From assembly GCF_030347995.1 (NCBI RefSeq), contig NZ_JAQIBC010000002.1, forward strand, positions 310,001 to 374,000: a stretch of 64,000 nucleotides of DNA, written 5' to 3'. The DNA is from Sulfurovum xiamenensis (GTDB lineage: Bacteria > Campylobacterota > Campylobacteria > Campylobacterales > Sulfurovaceae). The first letter of the stretch is position 1. Every line of letters starts with the position of its first letter. Below are positions 9,223 through 17,779 of the stretch, in pieces. Under the pieces are notes generated by a model that was not told where the DNA came from, made no database searches, and was given only the letters and a program-made list of their open reading frames with translations. The position numbers were made by a program, and so were the translations under genes.

Positions 9223-9714
9223 CTATAAGTATTCGATCTCTCCAAGTTTGGTAAAGAATACTTTATTGAATGCTTTCTCCTCTCTGATGTCAATGTATTT
9301 TTCCACCATGGTAAAAATAATTTCCTGGATCGTGTAGGATGTTGTTTTAACCTCTGTTTGGACACAGTAGCTGGATTTTCCACCGTGCATACGTACATTG
9401 GACATGAGGATCTCTGCAAATTGTTCTCCACCCTCCATGTCTGTGGACTGGCAAAGAAGTACATAGATATTATTGGTTTTATCGATCTCATACAAAATAT
9501 CAGTTTGACGCTTCCACTTATCAAGGAGGTTCTCCAGTTTCAGATCATCAGATGAAAATAGGATCATTGTAAAGGACAACCCCTCTTTACGATCCATAAG
9601 ATAATAAAGAAATTCCAGTGTACTTCTTAATCTATCCATCATTTTTTGTGCTAATTTAATTTCATCTTCATGAAATGACAGGTCATTTTTGTTTCTTCTT
9701 TCAAATGTAAGCAT
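9223..9714 (-). CDS. Hypothetical protein, possibly a degenerate GGDEF-like domain
   Basis: A 163 aa protein without signal peptide or membrane segment. The N-terminal half is helical and charged. The middle has a strand-turn-strand pattern (NIYVLLCQSTDMEGGEQFAEIL, then SYCVQTEV) and a C-terminal helix that together resemble the palm fold of GGDEF domains, but the GGDEF signature is absent. I do not recognise a specific family. ATG 9714 is preceded by AAAGG. It is divergent from znuA and shares its 120 bp intergenic region with it. Confidence 0.7.
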   Translation of the reverse strand: MLTFERRNKNDLSFHEDEIKLAQKMMDRLRSTLEFLYYLMDRKEGLSFTMILFSSDDLKLENLLDKWKRQTDILYEIDKTNNIYVLLCQSTDMEGGEQFAEILMSNVRMHGGKSSYCVQTEVKTTSYTIQEIIFTMVEKYIDIREEKAFNKVFFTKLGEIEYL

Positions 9715-9765
9715 ACTATACCTTTCGCATTACGATAATAAAACTGTATTATTTTCAATTATAAC

Positions 9766-9781
9766 AAATTTATATAAATTT
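9766..9781. promoter_or_regulatory. 16 bp perfect palindrome upstream of znuA
   Basis: AAATTTATATAAATTT lies between the divergent hypothetical gene and znuA, about 40 bases upstream of the znuA -10 box. Its position would suit a metal-responsive operator (Zur or Fur type), but it is so AT-rich that it may be chance. Confidence 0.3.
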
Positions 9782-9820
9782 TTCACTACGCAATACACTA
9801 AGATATCATTACACTTTCGC

Positions 9821-9826
9821 TATAAT
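9821..9826 (+). promoter_or_regulatory. -10 box of znuA, six bases before the start codon
   Basis: CGCTATAAT is followed by six bases (ATCTGC) and then ATG 9833. Transcription starting about seven bases after the -10 would begin at the start codon itself, implying a leaderless mRNA. No Shine-Dalgarno sequence is present. Confidence 0.6.
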
Positions 9827-9832
9827 ATCTGC

Positions 9833-10693
9833 ATGAAAAAGATCACGCTAATATTTTTACTATCAACTACATATATATTTTCTAATATCAATGCTGTGGT
9901 AAGCATTTTACCTGAACAGACATTTGTCAAAGCGATAGGAGGCGATAAGGTGAATGTATCCCTTATGGTAGAGCCTGGTAATTCACCACACACCTATGAG
10001 CCAAAGCCTTCACAGATGGTAGAGATCGCAAAAGCACATCTTTATTTTGCCATTGATGTGGAATTCGAAGATGTTTGGCTATCTAAATTTAAAAACCTGA
10101 ACCCTAATATGCAGATCATTGGTCTTGCAGACAATATCAGTAAAATAGAGATAGAAGCAGAACATGAAGAAGAGACACATGATCATCACAGTGCACATAA
10201 ACATGAAGGTGAAGATCCTCACATCTGGACAGCCCCTGCCAATGTCAAGATCATCGCACAAAACATTTATAACGCTTTAAAGAAAGAAGATCCTGAGAAC
10301 AGTGACTACTACAAAAAAAACCTTGATAGGTTTTTAACTTCTATTGATGAGACTGATCAAGAGATCACCGACATACTTTCACCTTTAAAAGAGGGCGAGA
10401 AGTTCATGGTATTTCACCCCTCCTGGGGCTACTTTGCTAAAGCCTATAATCTAAAACAAATAGCTGTAGAAGTGGAAGGTAAAGAGCCCAAGCCCAAAGA
10501 ACTGATACATCTACTCGAAGAGGCAAAAGAAGAGAAAGTCAAAGCCATTTTTACCCAACCGGAGTTTTCAGATACTGTTGCCAAGATCATTGCCAAAGAG
10601 TTACAAATACCTGTAGTGAAAGTATCACCCCTGGCACCCAACTGGTCTGAAAACCTCATAAATATCGCCAAAGCGATCGCAGGTAAGCACTAA
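9833..10693 (+). CDS. znuA: Metal ABC transporter substrate-binding protein (ZnuA-like)
   Basis: Periplasmic binding protein of the zinc/manganese cluster (family A-I). It has an N-terminal signal peptide (KKITLIFLLSTTYIFSNINA), a first metal-ligand motif PHTYEPKPSQ, a His/Asp/Glu-rich loop (residues about 105-125, with HDHHSAHKHEGEDPH), then HPSWGYF and a C-terminal QPEFSDT segment. The His-rich loop favours zinc over manganese. ATG 9833 was chosen because the longer frame up to 9689 crosses the promoter. It is followed one base later by the ATPase and then the permease, forming a complete importer operon. Confidence 0.92.
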   Translation: MKKITLIFLLSTTYIFSNINAVVSILPEQTFVKAIGGDKVNVSLMVEPGNSPHTYEPKPSQMVEIAKAHLYFAIDVEFEDVWLSKFKNLNPNMQIIGLADNISKIEIEAEHEEETHDHHSAHKHEGEDPHIWTAPANVKIIAQNIYNALKKEDPENSDYYKKNLDRFLTSIDETDQEITDILSPLKEGEKFMVFHPSWGYFAKAYNLKQIAVEVEGKEPKPKELIHLLEEAKEEKVKAIFTQPEFSDTVAKIIAKELQIPVVKVSPLAPNWSENLINIAKAIAGKH

Positions 10694-10694
10694 G

Positions 10695-11483
10695 ATGTCA
10701 GTCATTGATATCAAAAATGTTTCATTTGCTTATGACAAGCAGATGATCTTGGAAAACATTAACCTAAATGTAGAAGAGAAAGATTTCTTAGCCATCATTG
10801 GCCCAAATGGCGGAGGTAAATCTACCCTACTCAAACTCATTTTAGGTCTCCTTAAACCCCAAAAAGGTTCTATCTCTGTCTTAGGTAAAGCACCATCAAA
10901 GAGTCTTACACAAATTGGCTATGTTCCACAAAACACAAATGTGAACACTGACTTTCCTATCAAGGTCATTGAAGTGGTCATGATGGGACATGTGGGAGGC
11001 AAAAAACCTCTCTTTGGTTACGGTAAAGAGGAAATACTCTGTGCTATGGGTGCCTTGACTCAAGTAGGTATGGAGAACTTTGCCCAAACCAAGATAGGAG
11101 CACTCTCCGGCGGACAGCGTCAAAGAGTGATGATAGCCCGTGCTCTCTGTGCACATCCTCAAATACTCATACTGGATGAACCAACATCAAGCATAGATAT
11201 CTCAGGACAAAAAGAGATCTATGAGTTGATCAAAAAACTCAATGAAAGTATTACCATACTGGTAGTCAGCCACGATATCTCTGTCATATTGGAATATGCG
11301 AACAAAGCAGCCCATGTTAATAAAAGTCTCTCCTATCACGACATTTCAGACAAAACAAAGACCTTCCATACTCATGGTTATGAGGACCATTTCTGTGAAG
11401 TAGAGCTGCTGCAAATGTTAGGCCGTGAGAACTGCGACAGTTGTGAACCGGAACCTACACCAAAATGGAGAACAAAAAAATGA
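10695..11483 (+). CDS. znuC: Metal ABC transporter ATP-binding protein (ZnuC-like)
   Basis: ATPase subunit of the zinc-type importer. Walker A is GPNGGGKST, the ABC signature is LSGGQRQRVMIARAL, Walker B is ILILDEPTS and the switch His is in VVSHDIS. The C-terminus is rich in His and Cys (HTHGYEDHFCEVE, then CDSCEPEP), which may bind metal. The gene begins one base after the znuA stop and its stop overlaps the start of the permease gene, so the three subunits are translationally coupled. Confidence 0.92.
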   Translation: MSVIDIKNVSFAYDKQMILENINLNVEEKDFLAIIGPNGGGKSTLLKLILGLLKPQKGSISVLGKAPSKSLTQIGYVPQNTNVNTDFPIKVIEVVMMGHVGGKKPLFGYGKEEILCAMGALTQVGMENFAQTKIGALSGGQRQRVMIARALCAHPQILILDEPTSSIDISGQKEIYELIKKLNESITILVVSHDISVILEYANKAAHVNKSLSYHDISDKTKTFHTHGYEDHFCEVELLQMLGRENCDSCEPEPTPKWRTKK

Positions 11484-12280
11484 TAGAAGCGCTCCAGTTT
11501 GAATTTATGCAGCATGCACTTTTAGCAGGGTTACTGGTTAGTTTTGCTGCGGGTATCATCGGATCGCTCATTGTGGTCAATCGTATGGTCTTTTTGGCAG
11601 GAGGCATTGCACATACCTCTTATGGAGGTATCGGTCTTGCTGTCTATTTCGGATTGCCTATTTTTCTGGGTGCTTCCCTCTTTGCCGTAGGCGCTGCCCT
11701 GCTTATAGCAGGACTGACACTCAAAAAACGTCATCGTATGGATACCTTTATCGGGCTTATCTGGGCAGTGGGTATGGCGATCGGTGTGATATTTGTTGAC
11801 CTTACCCCCGGATATAATGTAGATCTTATGAGTTATCTTTTTGGTTCTATACTGGCAGTAAGTTCTGAAGATCTCTACTTTATGAGTGCTTTACTTGTAC
11901 TTATACTTATGGTTATCACCTTCTGGTATAGAGATATTTTAGCCGTCTCCTATGACAGCGAATATGCAGGTCTACGTGATGTCAATGTCAGATTTTTCTA
12001 CACACTCATATTGATACTCTCAGCACTTACGGTTGTCATAGCCATTAAAGTGGTAGGACTGATCCTGGTCATAGCAATGCTTACCATTCCCGTATATATC
12101 GCAGAAAAGCTCTCAAGCTCTCTGTTTTCTATGATGTTCCTCTCAGGAGCCATTGCAACACTTTTTACACTTGTGGGCTTATGGTTCTCCTATACCTATA
12201 ATCTGACCTCAGGTGCTTCTATTATTATCGTATCTGCTGTTTCTCTGGGTACTTTTTTACTTTTTCATAAAGAAAAATAA
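11480..12280 (+). CDS. znuB: Metal ABC transporter permease (ZnuB-like)
   Basis: Membrane subunit with about eight hydrophobic helices of the ABC-3 family; the family signature segments GGIAHTSYGGIGLA and VVGLILVIAMLTIPVYIAEKL are clear. I chose ATG 11480, with GGAG nine bases upstream, which overlaps the znuC stop as ATGA; an ATG at 11465 has no ribosome binding site. It completes the znuABC operon. Confidence 0.92.
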   Translation: MIEALQFEFMQHALLAGLLVSFAAGIIGSLIVVNRMVFLAGGIAHTSYGGIGLAVYFGLPIFLGASLFAVGAALLIAGLTLKKRHRMDTFIGLIWAVGMAIGVIFVDLTPGYNVDLMSYLFGSILAVSSEDLYFMSALLVLILMVITFWYRDILAVSYDSEYAGLRDVNVRFFYTLILILSALTVVIAIKVVGLILVIAMLTIPVYIAEKLSSSLFSMMFLSGAIATLFTLVGLWFSYTYNLTSGASIIIVSAVSLGTFLLFHKEK

Positions 12281-12281
12281 G

Positions 12282-12467
12282 ATGCTAAAAATGATCACTC
12301 TGGCTTTTTTACTGCTTCTATGTTTCACTGCATGCTCACCTCGTATAGGTGTAGGTGTGGGAGGAGCCGTCGCGTCATCTGACAGTATCGCTACTACAGA
12401 AGTATATGCAGACAGTGAAAGCGGTGTCCATGGAAGTGTTTCTATGGGTACAGTTTTGGGGCTTTAA
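12282..12467 (+). CDS. Small lipoprotein of unknown function
   Basis: A 61 aa protein beginning one base after the znuB stop. Residues 1-19 are a lipoprotein signal peptide (LKMITLAFLLLLCFTAC) with lipobox FTAC. The mature part is Gly/Ser/Val-rich (RIGVGVGGAVASSDSIATTEV) with no recognisable domain. It is co-transcribed with the zinc importer, so an envelope role linked to metal uptake is possible but unproven. ATG 12291 is an alternative start. Confidence 0.65.
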   Translation: MLKMITLAFLLLLCFTACSPRIGVGVGGAVASSDSIATTEVYADSESGVHGSVSMGTVLGL

Positions 12468-12475
12468 AGTTTTAT

Positions 12476-12484
12476 CCCCCCCCC
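12476..12484. repeat. Nine-base poly-C tract between convergent genes
   Basis: A homopolymer of nine C (G on the minus strand) lies 8 bases after the lipoprotein stop and 11 bases after the end of the opposing GGDEF-EAL gene. Such tracts are slippage-prone in Campylobacterota, but this one lies outside both coding regions. Confidence 0.8.
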
Positions 12485-12495
12485 TTGACTATATA

Positions 12496-14481
12496 TCATT
12501 CAATACTTTTCTCTTTATCAGACTCTCTAGACTGATAATAGGATTCAAATGCTTTACCATCCAAAGCTTTTGAATAATAATATCCTTGTATCATATCACA
12601 TCCTATTTCTTTAAGATACTCTACCTGATATGCTTCTTCTACTCCTTCTGCGATAGTCGTCACATCTATGGCATGTGAAAGATTTATGATCGCATTCAAT
12701 AAATGAACGGGTTTTTTATCTGGTGTAATTCCATCAATAAAACTTTTGTCTATCTTTATCGAAGAAATGGGTGTATCTTTCAAATACGTTAATGAGGAAT
12801 ACCCTGTTCCAAAATCATCCAAACGGAAAGTCATACCATCATGCTGCATTTTATTCAACATTGCCATAGTGGTTTCTCTATACTGCATTAATGTATATTC
12901 TGTGATCTCTAAACTTATTTTTTTTATATCTACATCATATTTTTTTATAATGGCATTCATCACATCATAAAAATTGGTTGCATGCATATGCTTGACAGAA
13001 AGATTAATAGACATATTAACATCGATCCCATTCTTCGACCATTCTTTTTGCTGTTTACATGCTCTATCAAATACCCATACCCCTATTTCTTTCACGCAAC
13101 ATCCTTTTTCAACAAAAGGAATAAATTCAGTTGGATAAATTGTCCCTTTGACTGGATGTTCCCAGCGTATCAATGCTTCCACAGCTACTACTTTCCCACT
13201 GCTAATGTCAATAATAGGCTGATATTTTAAACTAAATTCATTATGTTCAAAAGCATATCTAATCTCTTTTTCAAGTTCTATCTCTAATTGAATTTTCTTT
13301 CCAAGCTCTATTGAGAAGAAAACGACCCTATTACGTCCTTCGTGTTTCGCCTGATACATTGCTATATCTACATTTTTAAGCAAAGTTATCACATCATTAC
13401 CATCTTCAGGATACATCACACCACCAATGCTCATACCGATAATAATATCATTTCCTTCTATATGGAATGGTTCTTTAAATTTTGCAATTAGTTTCTGAAG
13501 TTTCAGAAAAATATCAACATTATTGATTGTATCAATAATGATTAGAAACTCATCACCACCCAATCGTCCAATATGATCTAGTGTGCGTATCTCAGATTGT
13601 AATACTTTAGCTATCTCTTTTAACAGTAGATCACCTATATCATGACCATAATTGTCATTGACCTTTTTAAAGTGGTCAAGATCGATCATTACTACAGCAA
13701 AAGGATGTTTATTTTTTTTTGCTTCAATGATCTTTTTTTTCAAGATCTCTTCAATTGCCTTTCGATTATATACACCTGTTAAAGTATCAAAATAGGCAAG
13801 TTCTTTTAACTCTTTTAGATTATTCTGTAAATTTTGGGAGAGATGATTAAACTCCCGTATGTAAAATTTTGGAATTCTCTGGACAATTCCACGTAAAAAA
13901 TCGTCGACGATCATGATCGGCTTCATGATAAGATTTTTAATATAGAGTAAATAAAATATTACTACCCCGATAAAAAAGAGTAATGGATAGATAATCTGTA
14001 CTCCAATACGCTGTTGAACACTATTAGTTATATATTTTTTGTCCATCTTTACATACATACTATAATGAACTATATTATCATGATCGATCACTTTAATATC
14101 TGAACGTAACAGATCTATATTCGATATATTATCTGTATTCAGTTGACGTAAAGAGATAGTATTTTCCTCTTTGAAATAATTCTTTTCATATAAATAATCT
14201 GATGTACGTAAAAGTGTGCCGTCCTCTTTAACTACATAAATCTCTTTGATCATACGTGATCCTGCTTTTTGTCGATCAAGATACGCTTTTAGGTTAATCG
14301 TATCTTGATTATTTAGTATCGCTTTAATATCAAACTTCATATCCGACACTGATTCTCGTAAATTATCGATCATAATAGTATGGATATGTTTTACGGTCTG
14401 GGTATAATGTAAAAGTATCGTTATAACAAAAAATCCAACAAACAATACTATGAATGTCAAATTTAATTTTTTAAAACTCAT
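12496..14481 (-). CDS. Membrane GGDEF-EAL cyclic-di-GMP enzyme
   Basis: A 661 aa bifunctional-type c-di-GMP protein. The N-terminus has a membrane helix (residues about 9-25), a periplasmic sensor-like region of about 140 residues, and a second helix (IIYPLLFFIGVVIFYLLYI). The cytoplasmic GGDEF domain has an intact RLGGDEF at about residue 308; the EAL domain has EALIRWEHP near residue 435, NLSVKH, DDFGTGYSSL, KIDKSF and AEGVE, so both cyclase and phosphodiesterase residues look intact. Its start overlaps the preceding periplasmic binding-protein gene by 11 bases, implying a sensor/effector pair. Confidence 0.93.
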   Translation of the reverse strand: MSFKKLNLTFIVLFVGFFVITILLHYTQTVKHIHTIMIDNLRESVSDMKFDIKAILNNQDTINLKAYLDRQKAGSRMIKEIYVVKEDGTLLRTSDYLYEKNYFKEENTISLRQLNTDNISNIDLLRSDIKVIDHDNIVHYSMYVKMDKKYITNSVQQRIGVQIIYPLLFFIGVVIFYLLYIKNLIMKPIMIVDDFLRGIVQRIPKFYIREFNHLSQNLQNNLKELKELAYFDTLTGVYNRKAIEEILKKKIIEAKKNKHPFAVVMIDLDHFKKVNDNYGHDIGDLLLKEIAKVLQSEIRTLDHIGRLGGDEFLIIIDTINNVDIFLKLQKLIAKFKEPFHIEGNDIIIGMSIGGVMYPEDGNDVITLLKNVDIAMYQAKHEGRNRVVFFSIELGKKIQLEIELEKEIRYAFEHNEFSLKYQPIIDISSGKVVAVEALIRWEHPVKGTIYPTEFIPFVEKGCCVKEIGVWVFDRACKQQKEWSKNGIDVNMSINLSVKHMHATNFYDVMNAIIKKYDVDIKKISLEITEYTLMQYRETTMAMLNKMQHDGMTFRLDDFGTGYSSLTYLKDTPISSIKIDKSFIDGITPDKKPVHLLNAIINLSHAIDVTTIAEGVEEAYQVEYLKEIGCDMIQGYYYSKALDGKAFESYYQSRESDKEKSIE

Positions 14482-15361
14482 CTACCGGTTCCAATATATT
14501 GTGGGCTGGAATGTGATGTAATTCCAGCTGCTTCATAAGAGGTAATGAACGGTCATCATAGATCCACTGTATAGAAGTAAGTGCCTGCAAAAACGCATTT
14601 TTATCTTTATAATTAAAGTAGATCTGAACCGTGGAAAAATACTCTTCCGGGTCTTCTTTTAAATGATTCAATGCTTTAGAGATCAATTTGTTCAATACGG
14701 CCAGTTCTTCTGCATATTTTTCTCTTGTTTTCAGATCGGTATAGAGTGCATCCATCACAAAAAAAGAGAGATTTTTTGTCGTATCCACTACTTTATATCC
14801 ATTTTTTTTCAACAGAATGTCATAAGGTGTATAGGTAATGATAAGTGTAGGTTCATCTTTCATTTCAAGCATGGAACTATTATCTGAATCTTTATTGATC
14901 AAGTGTAACACTGATAGGTTAATACCATATAACTCTGTAAAATTATCAAGCAATACTTTATTGACACTATCTATCTCTAAATAGACATTTATTTTTTGAG
15001 CCTTTTGCAATGTTTCTATATCACGGTTTCCCATGATAACATCTCCGCCAATAGAACGATCAAGTAGTATTATAGGCTCTAAATCTGGCGTTTTTTTCTG
15101 CATTTGTTCAAATTCATATTGTGTTCCGGTAAATGCATTGACAAAACCTGATTCATACATTTGCATATTTTCAGAGAGTGAAACCACATTAACGATTTCT
15201 ATGTTGTGATCTTTCAGCCACCCTTTTTGTTGCATATAAAAAAATGGAGAATAGCCGATCCATAAATTTGTAGAGATACGTAATGGCTGAGAAATAGAAA
15301 TGGTACAACCGATTACTATAGAAAATATAACAAAAGCAAACACTATAAAGTTATTTTTCAA
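14471..15361 (-). CDS. NMT1/THI5-like (SsuA/TauA fold) periplasmic binding protein
   Basis: A type 2 periplasmic binding protein fold. After an N-terminal hydrophobic segment (NNFIVFAFVIFSIVIGC, possibly a lipoprotein signal with Cys in VIGC) comes the family opening LRISTNLWIGYSPFFYMQQKGWL and later ITYTPYDILLKKNGYKVV. Such proteins bind small ligands for ABC importers, but no transporter subunits are adjacent. Instead the gene overlaps the GGDEF-EAL gene, so it probably presents a ligand to that enzyme's sensor domain. The start is TTG 15361, behind AAAAGG; TTG 15370 has no spacing to a ribosome binding site. Confidence 0.8.
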   Translation of the reverse strand: MKNNFIVFAFVIFSIVIGCTISISQPLRISTNLWIGYSPFFYMQQKGWLKDHNIEIVNVVSLSENMQMYESGFVNAFTGTQYEFEQMQKKTPDLEPIILLDRSIGGDVIMGNRDIETLQKAQKINVYLEIDSVNKVLLDNFTELYGINLSVLHLINKDSDNSSMLEMKDEPTLIITYTPYDILLKKNGYKVVDTTKNLSFFVMDALYTDLKTREKYAEELAVLNKLISKALNHLKEDPEEYFSTVQIYFNYKDKNAFLQALTSIQWIYDDRSLPLMKQLELHHIPAHNILEPVDEF

Positions 15362-15442
15362 TATTGTCAACCTTTTGAAACGAAAGGATTATTGTGTATA
15401 ATAAAATATAATATTTACTATTGTATCTATTTTATCTTTAAT

Positions 15443-16525
15443 CTATCTAGCTTTTCGTATGAGAAGAAGATACCCCACAAGCCCCCACAGTATTATAGAA
15501 CTCCCTATCGCGACTATTCCTGATTCTTCCTCTATATGCACTAAAGAAGCAGGATTGATCTCAGATGTAGAAAAGATATAGTCCAATCCTAAGCCAAACA
15601 CAATGCTCCCCACAATGATACTTCCCAAATAGATCGTAAGCGAGCGTGTTCCAAGCATTTTTTTTACTACCCCTATGGTCACGGTATTGGTTGCAGGACC
15701 TGCAGAGAGGAAGACAAAAGCTGCTCCTGCACTCACACCTGAGAGCATCAACCCGGCAGCGATAGGCAAGGATGCCGTAGCACAGACATACATCGGCACC
15801 GCAATCGCTATCACAATGATATAAGAGAGCCATGAATACTCTATAAGGATATCGCTGATGCTTTGAGGGATCGCTACGCTGATCAGTGCACCCAAAAGCA
15901 GACCCCACATAAGCGGCTTGGCAATGTCACCTAAAAGGGTAATAAAAGCATACCGTAAGGCACCCGTGAGCCAAAAACTTTTTGTTTCTGTCGCGCAACA
16001 TGAAGCTGACTCAGAGCAACAGCTTTCCTCTTCTTTTTTTGCCATAGAAAATACAGGAGAGAAGGTATTAGGTGCTTTCACAGCAGAAAATGCAGGTTTT
16101 ACGGCTGCCACCTCTTTATCAAAAAGATTGGCCAGAATACCTGACACCATTGCTATGATCATAGAAGTAATGACACGGTAAATCGTAAATATCCATCCAA
16201 ATATCCCATAGGTTGCCATAATAGAATCTACTCCTGTTATAGGTGTGGATATCAAAAATGAAAGTGTCGATCCTTTGCTTGCACCACTCTTTTTAATACT
16301 AGTCGCCAAAGGGATCACCCCACATGAACATACAGGCAGGGGAATACCAAAAAGCGTGGCTTTGATCACAGAGAATATATTGCCTTTCCCTAAATGTTTG
16401 GTTACAAGGGTATCGGGCACAAACTCATGCAAAATACCTGCAAATATCAGACCAAAAAGTATGTAGGGAGCCATCGCATTGCTAAGCTCTATCAGTGCAG
16501 TGATAAATTCAGTGATGTATTCCAT
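15443..16525 (-). CDS. SO_0444-type Cu/Zn efflux permease (DUF318 family)
   Basis: Polytopic membrane protein with the DUF318/UPF0718 permease signature: CSCGVIPLATSIKKSGASKGSTLSF in the first half and AGPATNTVTIG in the second. Between the halves is a Cys-rich cytoplasmic segment (EEESCCSESASCC) that probably binds soft metals. The family includes SO_0444 from Shewanella, implicated in Cu/Zn efflux. It is transcribed in the same direction as, and downstream of, the arsenic operon, but 160 bases away with its own palindrome, so it may be separately controlled. Confidence 0.85.
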   Translation of the reverse strand: MEYITEFITALIELSNAMAPYILFGLIFAGILHEFVPDTLVTKHLGKGNIFSVIKATLFGIPLPVCSCGVIPLATSIKKSGASKGSTLSFLISTPITGVDSIMATYGIFGWIFTIYRVITSMIIAMVSGILANLFDKEVAAVKPAFSAVKAPNTFSPVFSMAKKEEESCCSESASCCATETKSFWLTGALRYAFITLLGDIAKPLMWGLLLGALISVAIPQSISDILIEYSWLSYIIVIAIAVPMYVCATASLPIAAGLMLSGVSAGAAFVFLSAGPATNTVTIGVVKKMLGTRSLTIYLGSIIVGSIVFGLGLDYIFSTSEINPASLVHIEEESGIVAIGSSIILWGLVGYLLLIRKAR

Positions 16526-16542
16526 AGATTTCCTTAAAATAT

Positions 16543-16556
16543 TTATACATGTATAA
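16543..16556. promoter_or_regulatory. 14 bp perfect palindrome before the Cu/Zn permease
   Basis: TTATACATGTATAA is centred about 25 bases upstream of ATG 16525 (minus strand). Its place between the preceding operon and the permease gene suits an operator for a metal-responsive repressor of the ArsR/SmtB type. Confidence 0.45.
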
Positions 16557-16685
16557 CTTTATTCCCATAAATAAAACCTGAAAACATTTGTATATCATTA
16601 TATCTTGTATCCAAGGTCAGTGACTCAAAAAGACTCTAAAATTTAACTTACATGACGAATTTGAAAAGGTGTAAAATTTTTAGAT

Positions 16686-17066
16686 TTAAAACTGATACCT
16701 AATAAATAATTGAACCAGTTCATCCTCACTTAACAAACCGATATGTCTGTAAACCTCTTTACCTTCTTTATCATAAATAATTTGAGTTGGAATCATCATT
16801 ATATTAAGGATTGAAGCGGCTTCACGCTCTTTTTTTACATTGATGAAATGGATATTGTACACAGGGTTTTCCTGTACTATTTTATACAGCATACTGCCCA
16901 TGATCTTGCAGCTATGACAAGTATCTGAACCTACTTCTAAGAAGTAAGGTTTCCCCTTACCGATACTTTGCTGTATCTTCTTGTATGAACTCTCTTTAAG
17001 CATATGCTCTTTACCAAAAGCCATTGATACACAAAACACTAAAAAAACTGTTATGATTAATTTCAT
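16686..17066 (-). CDS. Exported thioredoxin-like protein
   Basis: A 126 aa thioredoxin-fold protein with signal peptide (LIITVFLVFCVSMAFG) and a redox-active motif CHSC (Cys50/Cys53), resembling SoxW/DsbE-like periplasmic thioredoxins; cis-Pro follows in MMIPTQIIYD. It starts 8 bases after the ccdA stop with AGGAG upstream, so ATG 17066 is preferred over ATG 17099, which lies inside ccdA. It probably receives electrons across the membrane from the CcdA-like protein encoded just upstream. Confidence 0.85.
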   Translation of the reverse strand: MKLIITVFLVFCVSMAFGKEHMLKESSYKKIQQSIGKGKPYFLEVGSDTCHSCKIMGSMLYKIVQENPVYNIHFINVKKEREAASILNIMMIPTQIIYDKEGKEVYRHIGLLSEDELVQLFIRYQF

Positions 17067-17074
17067 TTTATCTC

Positions 17075-17779
17075 CTAAAACTGTAAAACGGCTTGCCATG
17101 CAAAATAGAAACCTATACCTATAAGCATCAACGCAAAGCCTTTATTGATGGAATTCGACACTTTTGCAACTACTACACTTGATGATATACTTTGTGCAAA
17201 ACCAACTGAAATGCCTGCAATCAAAAGAAGCATTGAATGTCCTAAAGCAAATGTCAGAATAAGGGCATAAGCATACATATATCCACTGTTTGCCGCAATG
17301 GTAATGATCGAAACAAGAGGTGCTGATGCACATGGTGTACTCACTAGACCAAAGATAACTCCTATCAGGAACCCTCCAAAGAGGCGAAACTTGATCAGAT
17401 GCATCATAAGTGAAGATTTATCAATTTGACCAAAAACTCCCCAGGCATACAAACCGATTGATATACTCAAAAATGAGGCAGCTAAATATGCCCAAACTGG
17501 TGCAACTGAAAAAAAACCTCCAAATTTGGCAACAATAAATCCCAAAATTGAAAAACTGATCATGACACCTAAAGCAAACAAAGTTGCAAAGGCATAGGTA
17601 TAGAATGCTTTTTTTCTACCTTCCAAATCTTTATTCAGAGCTACAGAACTTCCTACTAAAAGTGGTACAGACACCAAAGAACAGGGAGCGATAGCTGTAA
17701 TACTCCCTGCACCGAAAGCACCGAGAAATGCCAGAAGAGAATTTGATTCTAGTAAGGCAAGTATACTCTCTTGCATCAT
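17075..17779 (-). CDS. CcdA/DsbD-type transmembrane electron carrier
   Basis: A 234 aa membrane protein with six hydrophobic helices of the CcdA/DsbD transmembrane family. The two membrane Cys positions are visible as SITAIAPCSLVSVPLL and GLVSTPCASAPLV. The family carries reducing equivalents from cytoplasmic thioredoxin to periplasmic thiol proteins. Its ATG overlaps the stop of the small thioredoxin gene by one base (TAATG), and an exported thioredoxin follows, so the three form a thiol-relay module inside the arsenic operon. Confidence 0.88.
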   Translation of the reverse strand: MMQESILALLESNSLLAFLGAFGAGSITAIAPCSLVSVPLLVGSSVALNKDLEGRKKAFYTYAFATLFALGVMISFSILGFIVAKFGGFFSVAPVWAYLAASFLSISIGLYAWGVFGQIDKSSLMMHLIKFRLFGGFLIGVIFGLVSTPCASAPLVSIITIAANSGYMYAYALILTFALGHSMLLLIAGISVGFAQSISSSVVVAKVSNSINKGFALMLIGIGFYFAWQAVLQF

